Assembly (NCBI GenBank): GCA_003978875.1
Contig: QNXQ01000005.1
Coordinates: 1-8,254 of the forward strand
Direction of reading: 5' to 3'
DNA length: 8,254 nucleotides
Origin: Aquifex sp.
GTDB taxonomy: Bacteria > Aquificota > Aquificia > Aquificales > Aquificaceae
How positions within the stretch are numbered: the stretch's first letter is position 1; every line of letters begins with the position of its first letter. Under the pieces are notes generated by a model, which worked only from the letters and a program-made list of their open reading frames with translations, was not told where the DNA came from and ran no database searches. This document shows positions 1-5,816 of this stretch, one piece after another. A program made the translations under genes and the position numbers.

Positions 1-493
1 CCGCGGGTCCAGCCCCTATTACAGCTACTTTCATTCCTGTGGGAGGCTCCTTTTCTATTTCCACTTCTATACCGGAAATTCTTATGAAATCCCCAACAAA
101 CTTCTCAAGGGCACCTATCGCTACAGGAAGACCTTTATTCTTTCTGTTTCTCACAGTGTCGTAGTAAAGAATACAGCTTCCTTCACACTGTCTTTCTTGT
201 GGGCAAACCCTTCCGCATATGGAGGGAAATATATCGGATTCTATTATTACCTTATAGGCTCCTACTAAATCCCCTTCGGCGATTTTCTTTATAAATCCAG
301 GAATGTCCACGTGAACGGGACAACCCTTTATGCACCTTTGGTCTGCATCCTTACAAAATAGACATCTTTGAGCTTCATCTATAGCTATATTGACGGAAAA
401 TCCCAGTTCATACTCCCTGAAGGTCTTCACACGCTCCTGCGGAGACAAAGTCGGTTCCTTATTGCGGTCTAAATACCTAATCTTCTTAGCCAT
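1..493 (-). CDS. gltD: Glutamate synthase small (beta) subunit GltD, N-terminal part; runs off the left edge
   Basis: GltD is the FAD and 4Fe-4S subunit that takes electrons from NAD(P)H and passes them to the large subunit, which makes glutamate from glutamine and 2-oxoglutarate in the cytoplasm. The 164 visible codons start MAKKIRYLDRNK. They carry the two family cysteine clusters that ligate the iron-sulfur centres: C44, C47, C54, C58 (ending CIKGCPVHVDIPGF) and C93, C97, C103, C107 (CGRVCPQERQCEGSC). The FAD-binding Rossmann motif begins at about residue 155 (KVAVIGAGPA) and is cut by the window edge. The NAD(P)H domain lies outside. The start at 493 is the only sensible one but has no Shine-Dalgarno. 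The gene diverges from the dedA-like gene with 38 bp between the start codons. The same N-terminal architecture occurs in other GltD-like flavoproteins (NfnB/SudA, dihydropyrimidine dehydrogenase), so without the C-terminus and the large subunit the exact family member is not certain. Confidence 0.88.
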   Translation of the reverse strand, partial: MAKKIRYLDRNKEPTLSPQERVKTFREYELGFSVNIAIDEAQRCLFCKDADQRCIKGCPVHVDIPGFIKKIAEGDLVGAYKVIIESDIFPSICGRVCPQERQCEGSCILYYDTVRNRKNKGLPVAIGALEKFVGDFIRISGIEVEIEKEPPTGMKVAVIGAGPA

Positions 494-511
494 AGGTAAG
501 ATAATAACGAT

Positions 512-528
512 TTGATTATGATAATCAA
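512..528. promoter_or_regulatory. 17-bp perfect palindrome, candidate operator between gltD and the dedA-like gene
   Basis: The sequence TTGATTATGATAATCAA is a perfect inverted repeat of two 8-bp arms around one central G. Its inner 15 bases have the 7-1-7 form used by Fur-family regulators. They differ from the Fur-type TGATAATNATTATCA by one symmetric pair of positions. The arms also resemble FNR half-sites (TTGAT/ATCAA), but the spacing is 7 rather than the FNR spacing of 4. It overlaps the candidate gltD -35 box and a -10-like GATAAT (520-525) on the other strand, so one bound protein could affect both genes. The symmetry is observed; the operator role and the regulator are inferred. Confidence 0.45.
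520..525 (+). promoter_or_regulatory. Weak candidate -10 box for the dedA-like gene
   Basis: GATAAT ends 6 bases before the ATG at 532, which would put the transcript start on the start codon, in line with the missing Shine-Dalgarno. No good -35 hexamer is visible 16-18 bp upstream (around 496-503). The call is therefore weak and rests on position and A+T-rich sequence only. Confidence 0.22.
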
Positions 529-531
529 GTT

Positions 532-1002
532 ATGGAATCATTAAAGGAAATCTTAGGAGAGTTCGTTCAAGATTACGGATACATAGGTATTTTCTTAATA
601 GCTTTTTCGGAAAGTATTATCCAGCCGATTCCTCCCGATCCTTTTATAGCCGGAGCTACAGCCTTGAGTCTAAACCCTTTAATTTCAGCCCTTGTGGCTA
701 CATTGGGCAGTGTAGCAGGCGGAGTAGTAGCTTACTTCTTAGGCAAAACACTGGGAGAACCCGTAGCAAAAAAACTTTTGGGAGAAGAGAAATTTCTCAA
801 GGCTGAAGCCTTTTACCACAGATACGGTACTTTAGCAATAATAATAGCTGGACTTACCCCTATACCTTTCAAAGTGTTTTGTTGGCTTTCCGGAATTCTC
901 GATTTTGAGCTTTCAAGGTTTATCCTTGCGAGTTTTATAGGTCGATTTCCCAGATTTCTCCTTTTCGCACTTTTTGGAGAGGCTATCGGGAATTTGCTTT
1001 AA
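532..1002 (+). CDS. DedA-family (VTT-domain) integral membrane protein
   Basis: This 156-residue membrane protein belongs to the DedA/VTT group (YqaA-like short forms). Some members act as flippases recycling undecaprenyl phosphate or lipids; the substrate of this one is not shown. Visible family marks are an acidic re-entrant segment with E27 followed by P32, P34 and P35; a Gly-rich helix around 59-71 (GSVAGGVVAYFLG); a TPIPFK turn at 109-114; and the GxxxR motif GRFPR at 137-141. Hydrophobic stretches lie at about 17-30, 38-70, 100-121 and 128-155. Length is somewhat below classical DedA (about 200) and close to YqaA-type proteins. The ATG at 532 is the only reasonable start and has no Shine-Dalgarno. 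It is the only plus-strand gene here, diverging from gltD. Its last 20 bp overlap the end of the convergent glycosyltransferase gene, leaving no room for an intergenic terminator. Confidence 0.85.
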   Translation: MESLKEILGEFVQDYGYIGIFLIAFSESIIQPIPPDPFIAGATALSLNPLISALVATLGSVAGGVVAYFLGKTLGEPVAKKLLGEEKFLKAEAFYHRYGTLAIIIAGLTPIPFKVFCWLSGILDFELSRFILASFIGRFPRFLLFALFGEAIGNLL

Positions 1003-2095
1003 GTTCTTCAAAAAGTTCTATATATTTGCTTACGGTATTTTCGATAGAATACCTTTTAGCAGTTTCTACAGCCCTTTGGGAAATAATTGCTTTTTCTCCC
1101 TCGGAAATACTTACGGCTTTTAATATCTTTTGGCTCATAGCATCCCAGTCTCCCACCTTTACCATAAAACCGTTATAACCGTCCTTGAGATATTCCGGGA
1201 TTCCTCCGGCATCCGTAGAGATTACTACTCTTCCAGTAGCCATGGCTTGAAGGAGTGCTCCCGCTATACCTTCCGAGTAGGAACCGAAAAGAAATAAATC
1301 CGCTCCCTGAAGAAGCCTATCAATATCACTTCTAAATCCGAGACCAATACAGTTTTTTTCAAGCCCATACCTTCTAAAGAGAGTTTTTGCCTCACGGGAA
1401 TCTGTATCGAGCCCTACAAAGAGCATCTTGAAATTTCGAAAGGGCAATAGCTTTAAAGCTTTTAAAATTACCTCTTGTCCTTTCCTCCAGGGCTGCCAAT
1501 TGGCTACGTTTATAAATAGATACTCATTTTCTTTTACACCCACTTCTTTCCTCACTTTTTCCCTGAGTTCGGGTTGCGGAAAAAACCTTTTAAGTTCTAT
1601 ACCGCTCTGTATCACCTTCAACTTCTCTTTAAAAAAACCGGCATTTTCTAAAAGCTGTGCAACCTCTTTTGAAACTACAACAATTCTATCGGCAAATCTG
1701 TATTTGAAATGCCGTGAAAAAAAACCAGGTAGAAATCCAGACCTTCTAAGGGCTATCAATCTCGGCTTTTTAGGCAAGCCTGCTACAGCGAAAAGCACAT
1801 AATCAAAGGCGTGAGAAGAATGGGCTATTACGAAATCGTAATTATTTTCTTTGATAATCCTTCTAAGTCTCAATACGTTTAGAGGATTAAATCGAGATTT
1901 TCCGCCTTTATAATCCTCAAAAAAATGAATCTTTACGGGTGTATTTTGAAGTTTTTTTACCATGTATTCGTACTGAAAGGATAAAGCTATATGGCTGTCA
2001 ATGCCCTTTTCCGATAAGTATTTAGTTATCAGATAGGTTTGTTCTTTAGTTCCGCACCATCCGATACCATCTATTACATTGAGGACTTTGAACAT
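983..2095 (-). CDS. Glycosyltransferase, GT4-like (GT-B fold)
   Basis: This 370-residue cytoplasmic or membrane-associated enzyme is predicted to transfer a sugar from a nucleotide donor during cell-surface glycan or lipopolysaccharide synthesis; donor and acceptor cannot be read from the sequence. The N-terminal acceptor domain begins MFKVLNVIDGIGWCGTKEQ and includes the linker motif VVVSKEV at 139-145 and VIQSGIELKRF at 161-171. The C-terminal donor domain (about 190-370) has the GADLFLFGSYSEG segment at 264-276 and GGIPEYLKDGYNGF at 297-310. The EX7E pair is E275 and position 283, where a Gln replaces the second Glu (LLQAMATG). That variant also occurs in some GT4 enzymes. The gene is last in the minus-strand series, 30 bp after HU. 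The ATG at 2095 has no Shine-Dalgarno: the mRNA reads seven U, then AAUG. It is kept because the Rossmann strand starts immediately and the next Met is residue 45. Confidence 0.85.
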   Translation of the reverse strand: MFKVLNVIDGIGWCGTKEQTYLITKYLSEKGIDSHIALSFQYEYMVKKLQNTPVKIHFFEDYKGGKSRFNPLNVLRLRRIIKENNYDFVIAHSSHAFDYVLFAVAGLPKKPRLIALRRSGFLPGFFSRHFKYRFADRIVVVSKEVAQLLENAGFFKEKLKVIQSGIELKRFFPQPELREKVRKEVGVKENEYLFINVANWQPWRKGQEVILKALKLLPFRNFKMLFVGLDTDSREAKTLFRRYGLEKNCIGLGFRSDIDRLLQGADLFLFGSYSEGIAGALLQAMATGRVVISTDAGGIPEYLKDGYNGFMVKVGDWDAMSQKILKAVSISEGEKAIISQRAVETAKRYSIENTVSKYIELFEELKANSR

Positions 2096-2125
2096 TAAAA
2101 AAATTTAGCAGAGAGGGGAAGGGAA

Positions 2126-2395
2126 TTAAACTTGTTTTACGAGCTCTTTTGCAGGTTTAAATGTAAGAACTTTTCTTGCAGGAATTTCTATCACATCACC
2201 GGTTCTGGGATTTCTTCCCTTTCTTGCCTTCCTAACGGTTACTTTGAAGGTTCCCAGTCCGGGAAGTCTAAGAGTTTCTTCCTTTTGAAATAGTTCGTTT
2301 ATAGCTTCAACGAAAGCTTTCAAAGCTGCGTCAGCTTCTTTTTTTGTTATGCCGGCTTTTTCAGCCATTTTTGCTACGAGTTCCGCTTTGGTCAT
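2126..2395 (-). CDS. hup: HU/IHF-family nucleoid DNA-binding protein
   Basis: This 89-residue histone-like protein forms dimers that bend and compact DNA. It has the full bacterial HU layout: an N-terminal helix-turn-helix (MTKAELVAKMAEKAGITKKE), a dimer core with GLGTF at 46-50, a Lys/Arg-rich beta-arm with the intercalating-proline tip RNPRTG at 61-66, and the closing IPARKVLTFKPAKELV at 71-86. Length is exactly typical. It lacks obvious features that would separate IHF from HU, so a homodimeric HU is the simpler reading. The start at 2395 is fixed by a strong Shine-Dalgarno. The 41-bp gap after purC contains a -10-like TATAAA (2436-2431) without a convincing -35, so a private promoter is possible but not shown. 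An HU gene behind purC and before a glycosyltransferase has no evident functional logic. Confidence 0.95.
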   Translation of the reverse strand: MTKAELVAKMAEKAGITKKEADAALKAFVEAINELFQKEETLRLPGLGTFKVTVRKARKGRNPRTGDVIEIPARKVLTFKPAKELVKQV

Positions 2396-2400
2396 CTTTA

Positions 2401-2408
2401 CACCTCCC
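2401..2408 (-). promoter_or_regulatory. Strong Shine-Dalgarno of the HU gene
   Basis: Minus-strand GGGAGGTG lies 5 nt before the ATG at 2395. It is the best ribosome binding site in the window and fits the high expression expected of HU. Confidence 0.8.
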
Positions 2409-2436
2409 TTTAGTTTTTTCTTAAATAAATTTTATA

Positions 2437-3144
2437 TCACTTCTTTAATTTTGAAAGAACTTTTTCATATCCCTCAAGTAAATCACCTAAATCGAACCTG
2501 AACCTATCTTTATCCAGCTTTTCACCCGTCGATTTATCCCAAAGTCTCATACTATCGGGTGAAATTTCATCAATTATAGCTATAGACCCGTCGGGTAATC
2601 GGCCAAATTCTAGTTTAAAATCTACGAGTAAAATTCCTTTTTCAGTAAATATTTTTTTTAAAATATCGTTAACTTTTAAAGCTATTTTTTCCATTTCAGG
2701 AATAAGATGAGCAGGAGCTAAATTTAAAAGTTTTATATGATTTATACACACCATAGGATCGTGAAGCTCATCACTTTTCATGAAAAATTCAACCAATGGT
2801 GGTTCCAGAGGTGTTCCTTCTTTAATACCGTATCTCTTTACAAGACTTCCCGCGGCTAGATTTCTCACTACTACTTCAACGGGAAAACGCTCAGCTTTCC
2901 AAACCAGCATTTCATTATCGGAAAGCTTTTTTATATAGTGGGTTTTTATACCTTGGCTTTCAAGTATCTCGAAAATCACAGATGATATTTCAGCGTTTAG
3001 ATTTCCCTTTCCTTTTATTACTTCTTTTTTCAATCCATCAAAGGCGGATGCAGTATCTTTAAACTCGAGAATTAACTTATCGGGTTCTTGGGTTTCGTAA
3101 ACTATTTTTGCCTTACCTTCATAAAGCTTCCTTATCTTTTTCAT
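2437..3144 (-). CDS. purC: Phosphoribosylaminoimidazole-succinocarboxamide (SAICAR) synthase PurC
   Basis: PurC couples ATP hydrolysis to joining aspartate and CAIR into SAICAR in de novo purine synthesis, in the cytoplasm. The 235 residues are the normal length of a single-domain bacterial PurC and contain its motifs in order: LYEGKAK at 7-13 (ATP loop), FKDTASAFDG at 28-37, VEVVVRNLAAGS at 89-100 followed by KRYG, DELHDP at 125-130, VDFKLEFG at 174-181 and DEISPDSMRLWD at 192-203. No key motif is missing. The gene starts 2 bp after the prepilin-like stop with only a weak AGGT ahead of the ATG, so it probably depends on coupling to upstream translation. No other purine gene lies in the window. 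The stretch 2641-2760 is very A+T-rich (29 G or C in 120 by hand count), but the protein reads normally. Confidence 0.97.
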   Translation of the reverse strand: MKKIRKLYEGKAKIVYETQEPDKLILEFKDTASAFDGLKKEVIKGKGNLNAEISSVIFEILESQGIKTHYIKKLSDNEMLVWKAERFPVEVVVRNLAAGSLVKRYGIKEGTPLEPPLVEFFMKSDELHDPMVCINHIKLLNLAPAHLIPEMEKIALKVNDILKKIFTEKGILLVDFKLEFGRLPDGSIAIIDEISPDSMRLWDKSTGEKLDKDRFRFDLGDLLEGYEKVLSKLKK

Positions 3145-3146
3145 AA

Positions 3147-3668
3147 TTACCTAATTTTAAAGGTAAACTCCTTTTTTTCGAGTTCAACAATTACATAAGG
3201 CGGAATACCCTTAAAGTTTTCATGTTTACCCTGCGAGTCCAAGGCATATACTCTAAAGGAAGCAAATTTTCCAATTTTCATCAATTTATCCTCTTCGTAA
3301 AAATCTATACTCCCTATCGGATAAGGGAATTCATAAAGGTAAAGATAATTATCTTTAAAGATGTAGGCTTTTTTCACAACACCCTTATACCTATTTCCCC
3401 CAGAAGTAATTAAATACACCTCCCTTCCTTCTTTTATGAGAATCTCCTTTGCACCTACAAAACTTCTCTTTAGTTCCCAAAAAAGAAGCATTTCTTCCTT
3501 TAACTTTTCGGAGGTTTTTACCGTATCGAGTGAAACTCCGACTACACGGGTTAAAGAGGTAAAAAGCAAGGTAAAAATCAAGGAAATTATAGAGAGGACT
3601 ATTAAGACTTCTACAAGGGTAAAAGCTTCAGAAGTGCCTCCAGCCTTTCGGCTTTGCAGGTTTTCCAT
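3147..3668 (-). CDS. Prepilin-like protein with N-terminal cleavage/methylation motif (minor pseudopilin type)
   Basis: This 173-residue protein has a type IV prepilin / type II secretion pseudopilin N-terminus: a 15-residue polar leader, then FTLVEVLIVLSIISLIF. The conserved Glu is at +5 (residue 20) and a single hydrophobic helix spans about 16-38. The residue before the cleavage site is Ala15, not the usual Gly. The rest (40-173) is a charged, mixed alpha/beta-looking globular part I do not recognise; it could be a minor pilin of a T4P, T2SS or competence system. The start at 3668 is supported by AAGGAG nine bases upstream, even though this places 41 bp of the gene inside the end of thiL. 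The stop is 2 bp before purC. No prepilin peptidase, ATPase or other pilin gene lies nearby, so its filament partners must be encoded elsewhere. Confidence 0.78.
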   Translation of the reverse strand: MENLQSRKAGGTSEAFTLVEVLIVLSIISLIFTLLFTSLTRVVGVSLDTVKTSEKLKEEMLLFWELKRSFVGAKEILIKEGREVYLITSGGNRYKGVVKKAYIFKDNYLYLYEFPYPIGSIDFYEEDKLMKIGKFASFRVYALDSQGKHENFKGIPPYVIVELEKKEFTFKIR

Positions 3669-4551
3669 CTACAAAAACTCCTTGGCCTTCGGAGATTTTA
3701 CCTATTTCCGTCATATCAAGGAATGGATTCCAAGAGGATTTAGGGTGTGTAAAAAGCAATTGATAATCTTCCCCTCCCACAAGGGCATAATCTATAGGAT
3801 TTTTTCCATATTTTTCACAAAAGAGTTTCAATTCTTTTGAAATAGGTAGCTTTTCGGAAAAAATTTCCACTTTTACAGAACTCCTTTCAGATAAATGCCA
3901 GACGTCGGACAGAAGTCCGTCGCTTATATCCATACTTGCATTTGCATACTTTTGAATGTGTTTTACGTAGTCTATTCGTGCGGTAGGTCTCAAATGCCTT
4001 TCTATAAGTGCTAACTCAAAGGGTTCGTATTCCTTCTTGTTCATAAGAATCAGCTCAAGTCCAGCACGGGAATCACCTAACGTTCCGGATACAAACAGAC
4101 TATCTCCCGGTTTTGCTCCCTTTCTCCCGACGAATCTCTCAGCTCTTCCAAGGACAAATACGGATATACTAATTTTTTCCAGTTTGGCTATATTTCCGCC
4201 TACAACCTTACATTTATAAAACTTACAAGCTCTATCTATACCCTTATACAGCCTTTCTACGTAAGAACTTTCTAAATCCTCGGGAATACTCAAGGAGATT
4301 AAAACCCATTCAGGATATCCGCCGTTGCTTACTATATCACTCACATTCACACTTATAGCTTTCCACCCAACAGCTTCAGGAAGATAACTCTTAAGGAAGT
4401 GAATACCCTCGTTCATAGTATCCGTAGTTAGGAGCAAAGTAGATTCGCTTTCAATTTTTATTGGAGCTGTATCATCTCCGATTAATTCAGATTTCAGGAT
4501 TTCCTTTAGTCTATTTATCAGCTCAAATTCGCCCAGCTGCCCTACCTTCAT
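3628..4551 (-). CDS. thiL: Thiamine-monophosphate kinase ThiL
   Basis: ThiL phosphorylates thiamine monophosphate with ATP to give thiamine diphosphate, the active cofactor, in the cytoplasm. The 307-residue protein is of normal length and belongs to the PurM/HypE-like ATP-binding superfamily. Visible motifs are GEFELI at 7-12, IGDDTA at 24-29 (metal-binding Asp pair), TTDTMNEGIHF at 42-52, GWKAISVNVSDI at 62-73 with SNGGYP following, VVGGN at 116-120, SGTLGDSRAG at 155-164, HLRPTAR at 186-192, MDISDGLLSD at 207-216 and VGGEDYQLLFT at 258-268. The start is translationally coupled to the preceding gene by an ATGA overlap (4551-4548), with GGTGG a few bases upstream. The 3' end carries the ribosome binding site and the first 41 bp of the prepilin-like gene. 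No other thiamine gene is visible. Confidence 0.96.
   Translation of the reverse strand: MKVGQLGEFELINRLKEILKSELIGDDTAPIKIESESTLLLTTDTMNEGIHFLKSYLPEAVGWKAISVNVSDIVSNGGYPEWVLISLSIPEDLESSYVERLYKGIDRACKFYKCKVVGGNIAKLEKISISVFVLGRAERFVGRKGAKPGDSLFVSGTLGDSRAGLELILMNKKEYEPFELALIERHLRPTARIDYVKHIQKYANASMDISDGLLSDVWHLSERSSVKVEIFSEKLPISKELKLFCEKYGKNPIDYALVGGEDYQLLFTHPKSSWNPFLDMTEIGKISEGQGVFVDGKPAKPKGWRHF
3678..3683 (-). promoter_or_regulatory. Shine-Dalgarno of the prepilin-like gene, inside thiL
   Basis: Minus-strand AAGGAG lies 9 nt before the ATG at 3668, within the thiL Gln-Gly-Val codons. It decides the start of the prepilin-like gene and shows that the 41-bp overlap is real and not an over-extended start. 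Confidence 0.7.
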
Positions 4552-5816
4552 TTTTCCACCTTTTCCTCAGAAAGCTTTACCACTATTACTTCTTTGACCT
4601 TATTCTTTTCAACTTCGTTGACTATAAACTTATATCCGTCAAACATAAATTCGTCTCCTTTTTTTGGTATTCTTCCAAGATTGGCCATCACAAATCCGCT
4701 TACCGTATCGTATTCGTATTCATCCGGAAGTTCCATTCCGAGCTTTTCAGCGAGCTCCTCTATATCCACAGACCCTCCCACTTTGTAAGTATCCGACGAG
4801 ATTTTTTCAAGTTCCTTCTCTTCTTCGTACTCTTCCGGGACTTCTCCCACTATCCACTTTAAAACATCGTAGAGAGTGATTACTCCTGATACTACTCCGT
4901 GCTCATCGATGACTATTGCAAGTTGTGCTTTTTTCTTTTTTAGCTCAGTTAAAAATTTTGCAACCGTCATTACCTCCGGAACTATAAACGGTTCCCTTGC
5001 AAACTCTTTGAGGGCTTTATCCTTATTTTTCTGAACGGGAAGGAAGTCTTTTACGTGAACTACGCCTGTAATGTTATCCAAGACCTCTCTGTATATAGGG
5101 ATTTTACTGTGAGCTCTTTGCTTGATAATATCTATTATCTCTCCGACTTTTTTGTCCTCCGGAAGGGCAAATATGTTAGGTCTAGGAGTCATTATTTCTC
5201 TCACTAAAACTTCATCCATTTCGAGGACTCTTTCAACCATTATTTTTTCTTGCAAATCAAACTCACCGGTTTCTATACCCTGTTCTATTATTCCCAGTAG
5301 TTTTTCTTCGGTAAGTTCAAATGATTCTTCCTTTATCTCTATACCGAATTTTTTCAGGATGAAATGAATGGGCAAAATAAGGATAAACCTTACGGGTGTA
5401 ACTATTATGTGGAATAAGTAAAAAATGGGTGCGTATATCAAAGCGAGCCTGTCGGCTATAGGTAAGACGATATTCTTGGGAAGCGTTTCTCCGAAAATAA
5501 ATATAAGCGTTGATGTGAGAACTACGGATAGGAAGGCTCCTTTCTGTCCGAAAAGCTCTACAAAAGTTTTTGTTCCGTAGGAAGCTATTAGAATATTCAC
5601 AAGCTCGTTTCCTATCAGGATTGAAATGAGTACCTCTTTCGGTTTAGAAATCAGATACATCAATACTTTGTAAAACCTGCTACCGGAAAATTTCATTAAA
5701 ACGGGTTTACTTACGCTGAAGAAGACTACTTCGGAAGAAGCAAAGAATCCCGAAGCAAATAGAAGAAACAGGAAAACGAGGAAATCAGTATAGATTACAA
5801 GCAACGGTTCTTCCAT
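4548..5816 (-). CDS. CNNM/DUF21 membrane protein with CBS pair and CorC/HlyC domain (CorB/CorC-like, 'hemolysin C' family)
   Basis: This 422-residue inner-membrane protein belongs to the family linked to Mg2+/Co2+ export and tolerance; the older hemolysin label is misleading. The DUF21 domain (about 1-160) has hydrophobic segments near 7-26, 62-80, 95-109 and 126-155, and the family residues ASSEVVFFS at 26-34, IGNELVNI at 68-75 and GETLPKN at 109-115. Two CBS repeats follow: about 203-260 (REIMTPRPNIFALPE to HVKDFL) and about 273-328 (VIDEHGVVSGVITLYDVL), likely an adenine-nucleotide sensor. A C-terminal CorC_HlyC domain covers about 338-417 (EYDTVSGFVMANLGRIPKKGDE). The start at 5816 has a strong Shine-Dalgarno and lies 32 bp inside the preceding ABC gene. 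The stop overlaps the thiL start. The transported ion is inferred from the family only. Confidence 0.9.
   Translation of the reverse strand: MEEPLLVIYTDFLVFLFLLFASGFFASSEVVFFSVSKPVLMKFSGSRFYKVLMYLISKPKEVLISILIGNELVNILIASYGTKTFVELFGQKGAFLSVVLTSTLIFIFGETLPKNIVLPIADRLALIYAPIFYLFHIIVTPVRFILILPIHFILKKFGIEIKEESFELTEEKLLGIIEQGIETGEFDLQEKIMVERVLEMDEVLVREIMTPRPNIFALPEDKKVGEIIDIIKQRAHSKIPIYREVLDNITGVVHVKDFLPVQKNKDKALKEFAREPFIVPEVMTVAKFLTELKKKKAQLAIVIDEHGVVSGVITLYDVLKWIVGEVPEEYEEEKELEKISSDTYKVGGSVDIEELAEKLGMELPDEYEYDTVSGFVMANLGRIPKKGDEFMFDGYKFIVNEVEKNKVKEVIVVKLSEEKVEK

Larger units (their letters stand above)
501..528 (-). promoter_or_regulatory. Candidate gltD promoter (near-leaderless)
   Basis: Reading the minus strand, TTGATT (528-523) and TATTAT (506-501) are separated by 16 bp. 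This matches the bacterial -35/-10 consensus at 4/6 and 5/6. Seven bases then lead directly to the gltD ATG, so the expected transcript would start at or within 1-2 nt of the start codon. This fits the absence of a Shine-Dalgarno. The -35 element lies in one arm of the palindrome at 512-528. The call rests on pattern match only. Confidence 0.4.

Noticed and set aside
512..528. FNR/CRP-type operator reading of the palindrome
   Set aside because: The half-sites TTGAT and ATCAA are present, but they are separated by 7 bases, not the 4 needed for FNR. The Fur-like 7-1-7 reading fits better.
1428..1802. Open plus-strand frame of 124 codons inside the glycosyltransferase gene
   Set aside because: It is antisense to the GT-B interdomain region and has low-complexity Ser/Phe/Lys content without a ribosome binding site or family signature.
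2097..2106. Intrinsic terminator after HU (seven-T run in the sense strand)
   Set aside because: The upstream sequence is almost pure pyrimidine and cannot form a G+C-rich hairpin, so the T-run alone does not make a terminator.
2641..2760. Very A+T-rich stretch in purC (about 24% G+C by hand count) as a sign of transfer
   Set aside because: The encoded PurC motifs before and after are intact and the rest of the gene is closer to its neighbours. A local Lys/Ile/Phe-rich segment explains the dip.
3436..3840. Open plus-strand frame of 134 codons opposite the prepilin-like/thiL junction
   Set aside because: It lies wholly antisense to two well-supported overlapping genes, has Ser/Lys/Phe-rich composition typical of the reverse of such coding DNA, and shows no domain or ribosome binding site.
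4461..4862. Open plus-strand frame of 133 codons opposite the thiL/CNNM junction
   Set aside because: It is a His/Phe/Ser-rich antisense shadow of conserved ThiL and CorC_HlyC coding sequence, with no recognisable motif.
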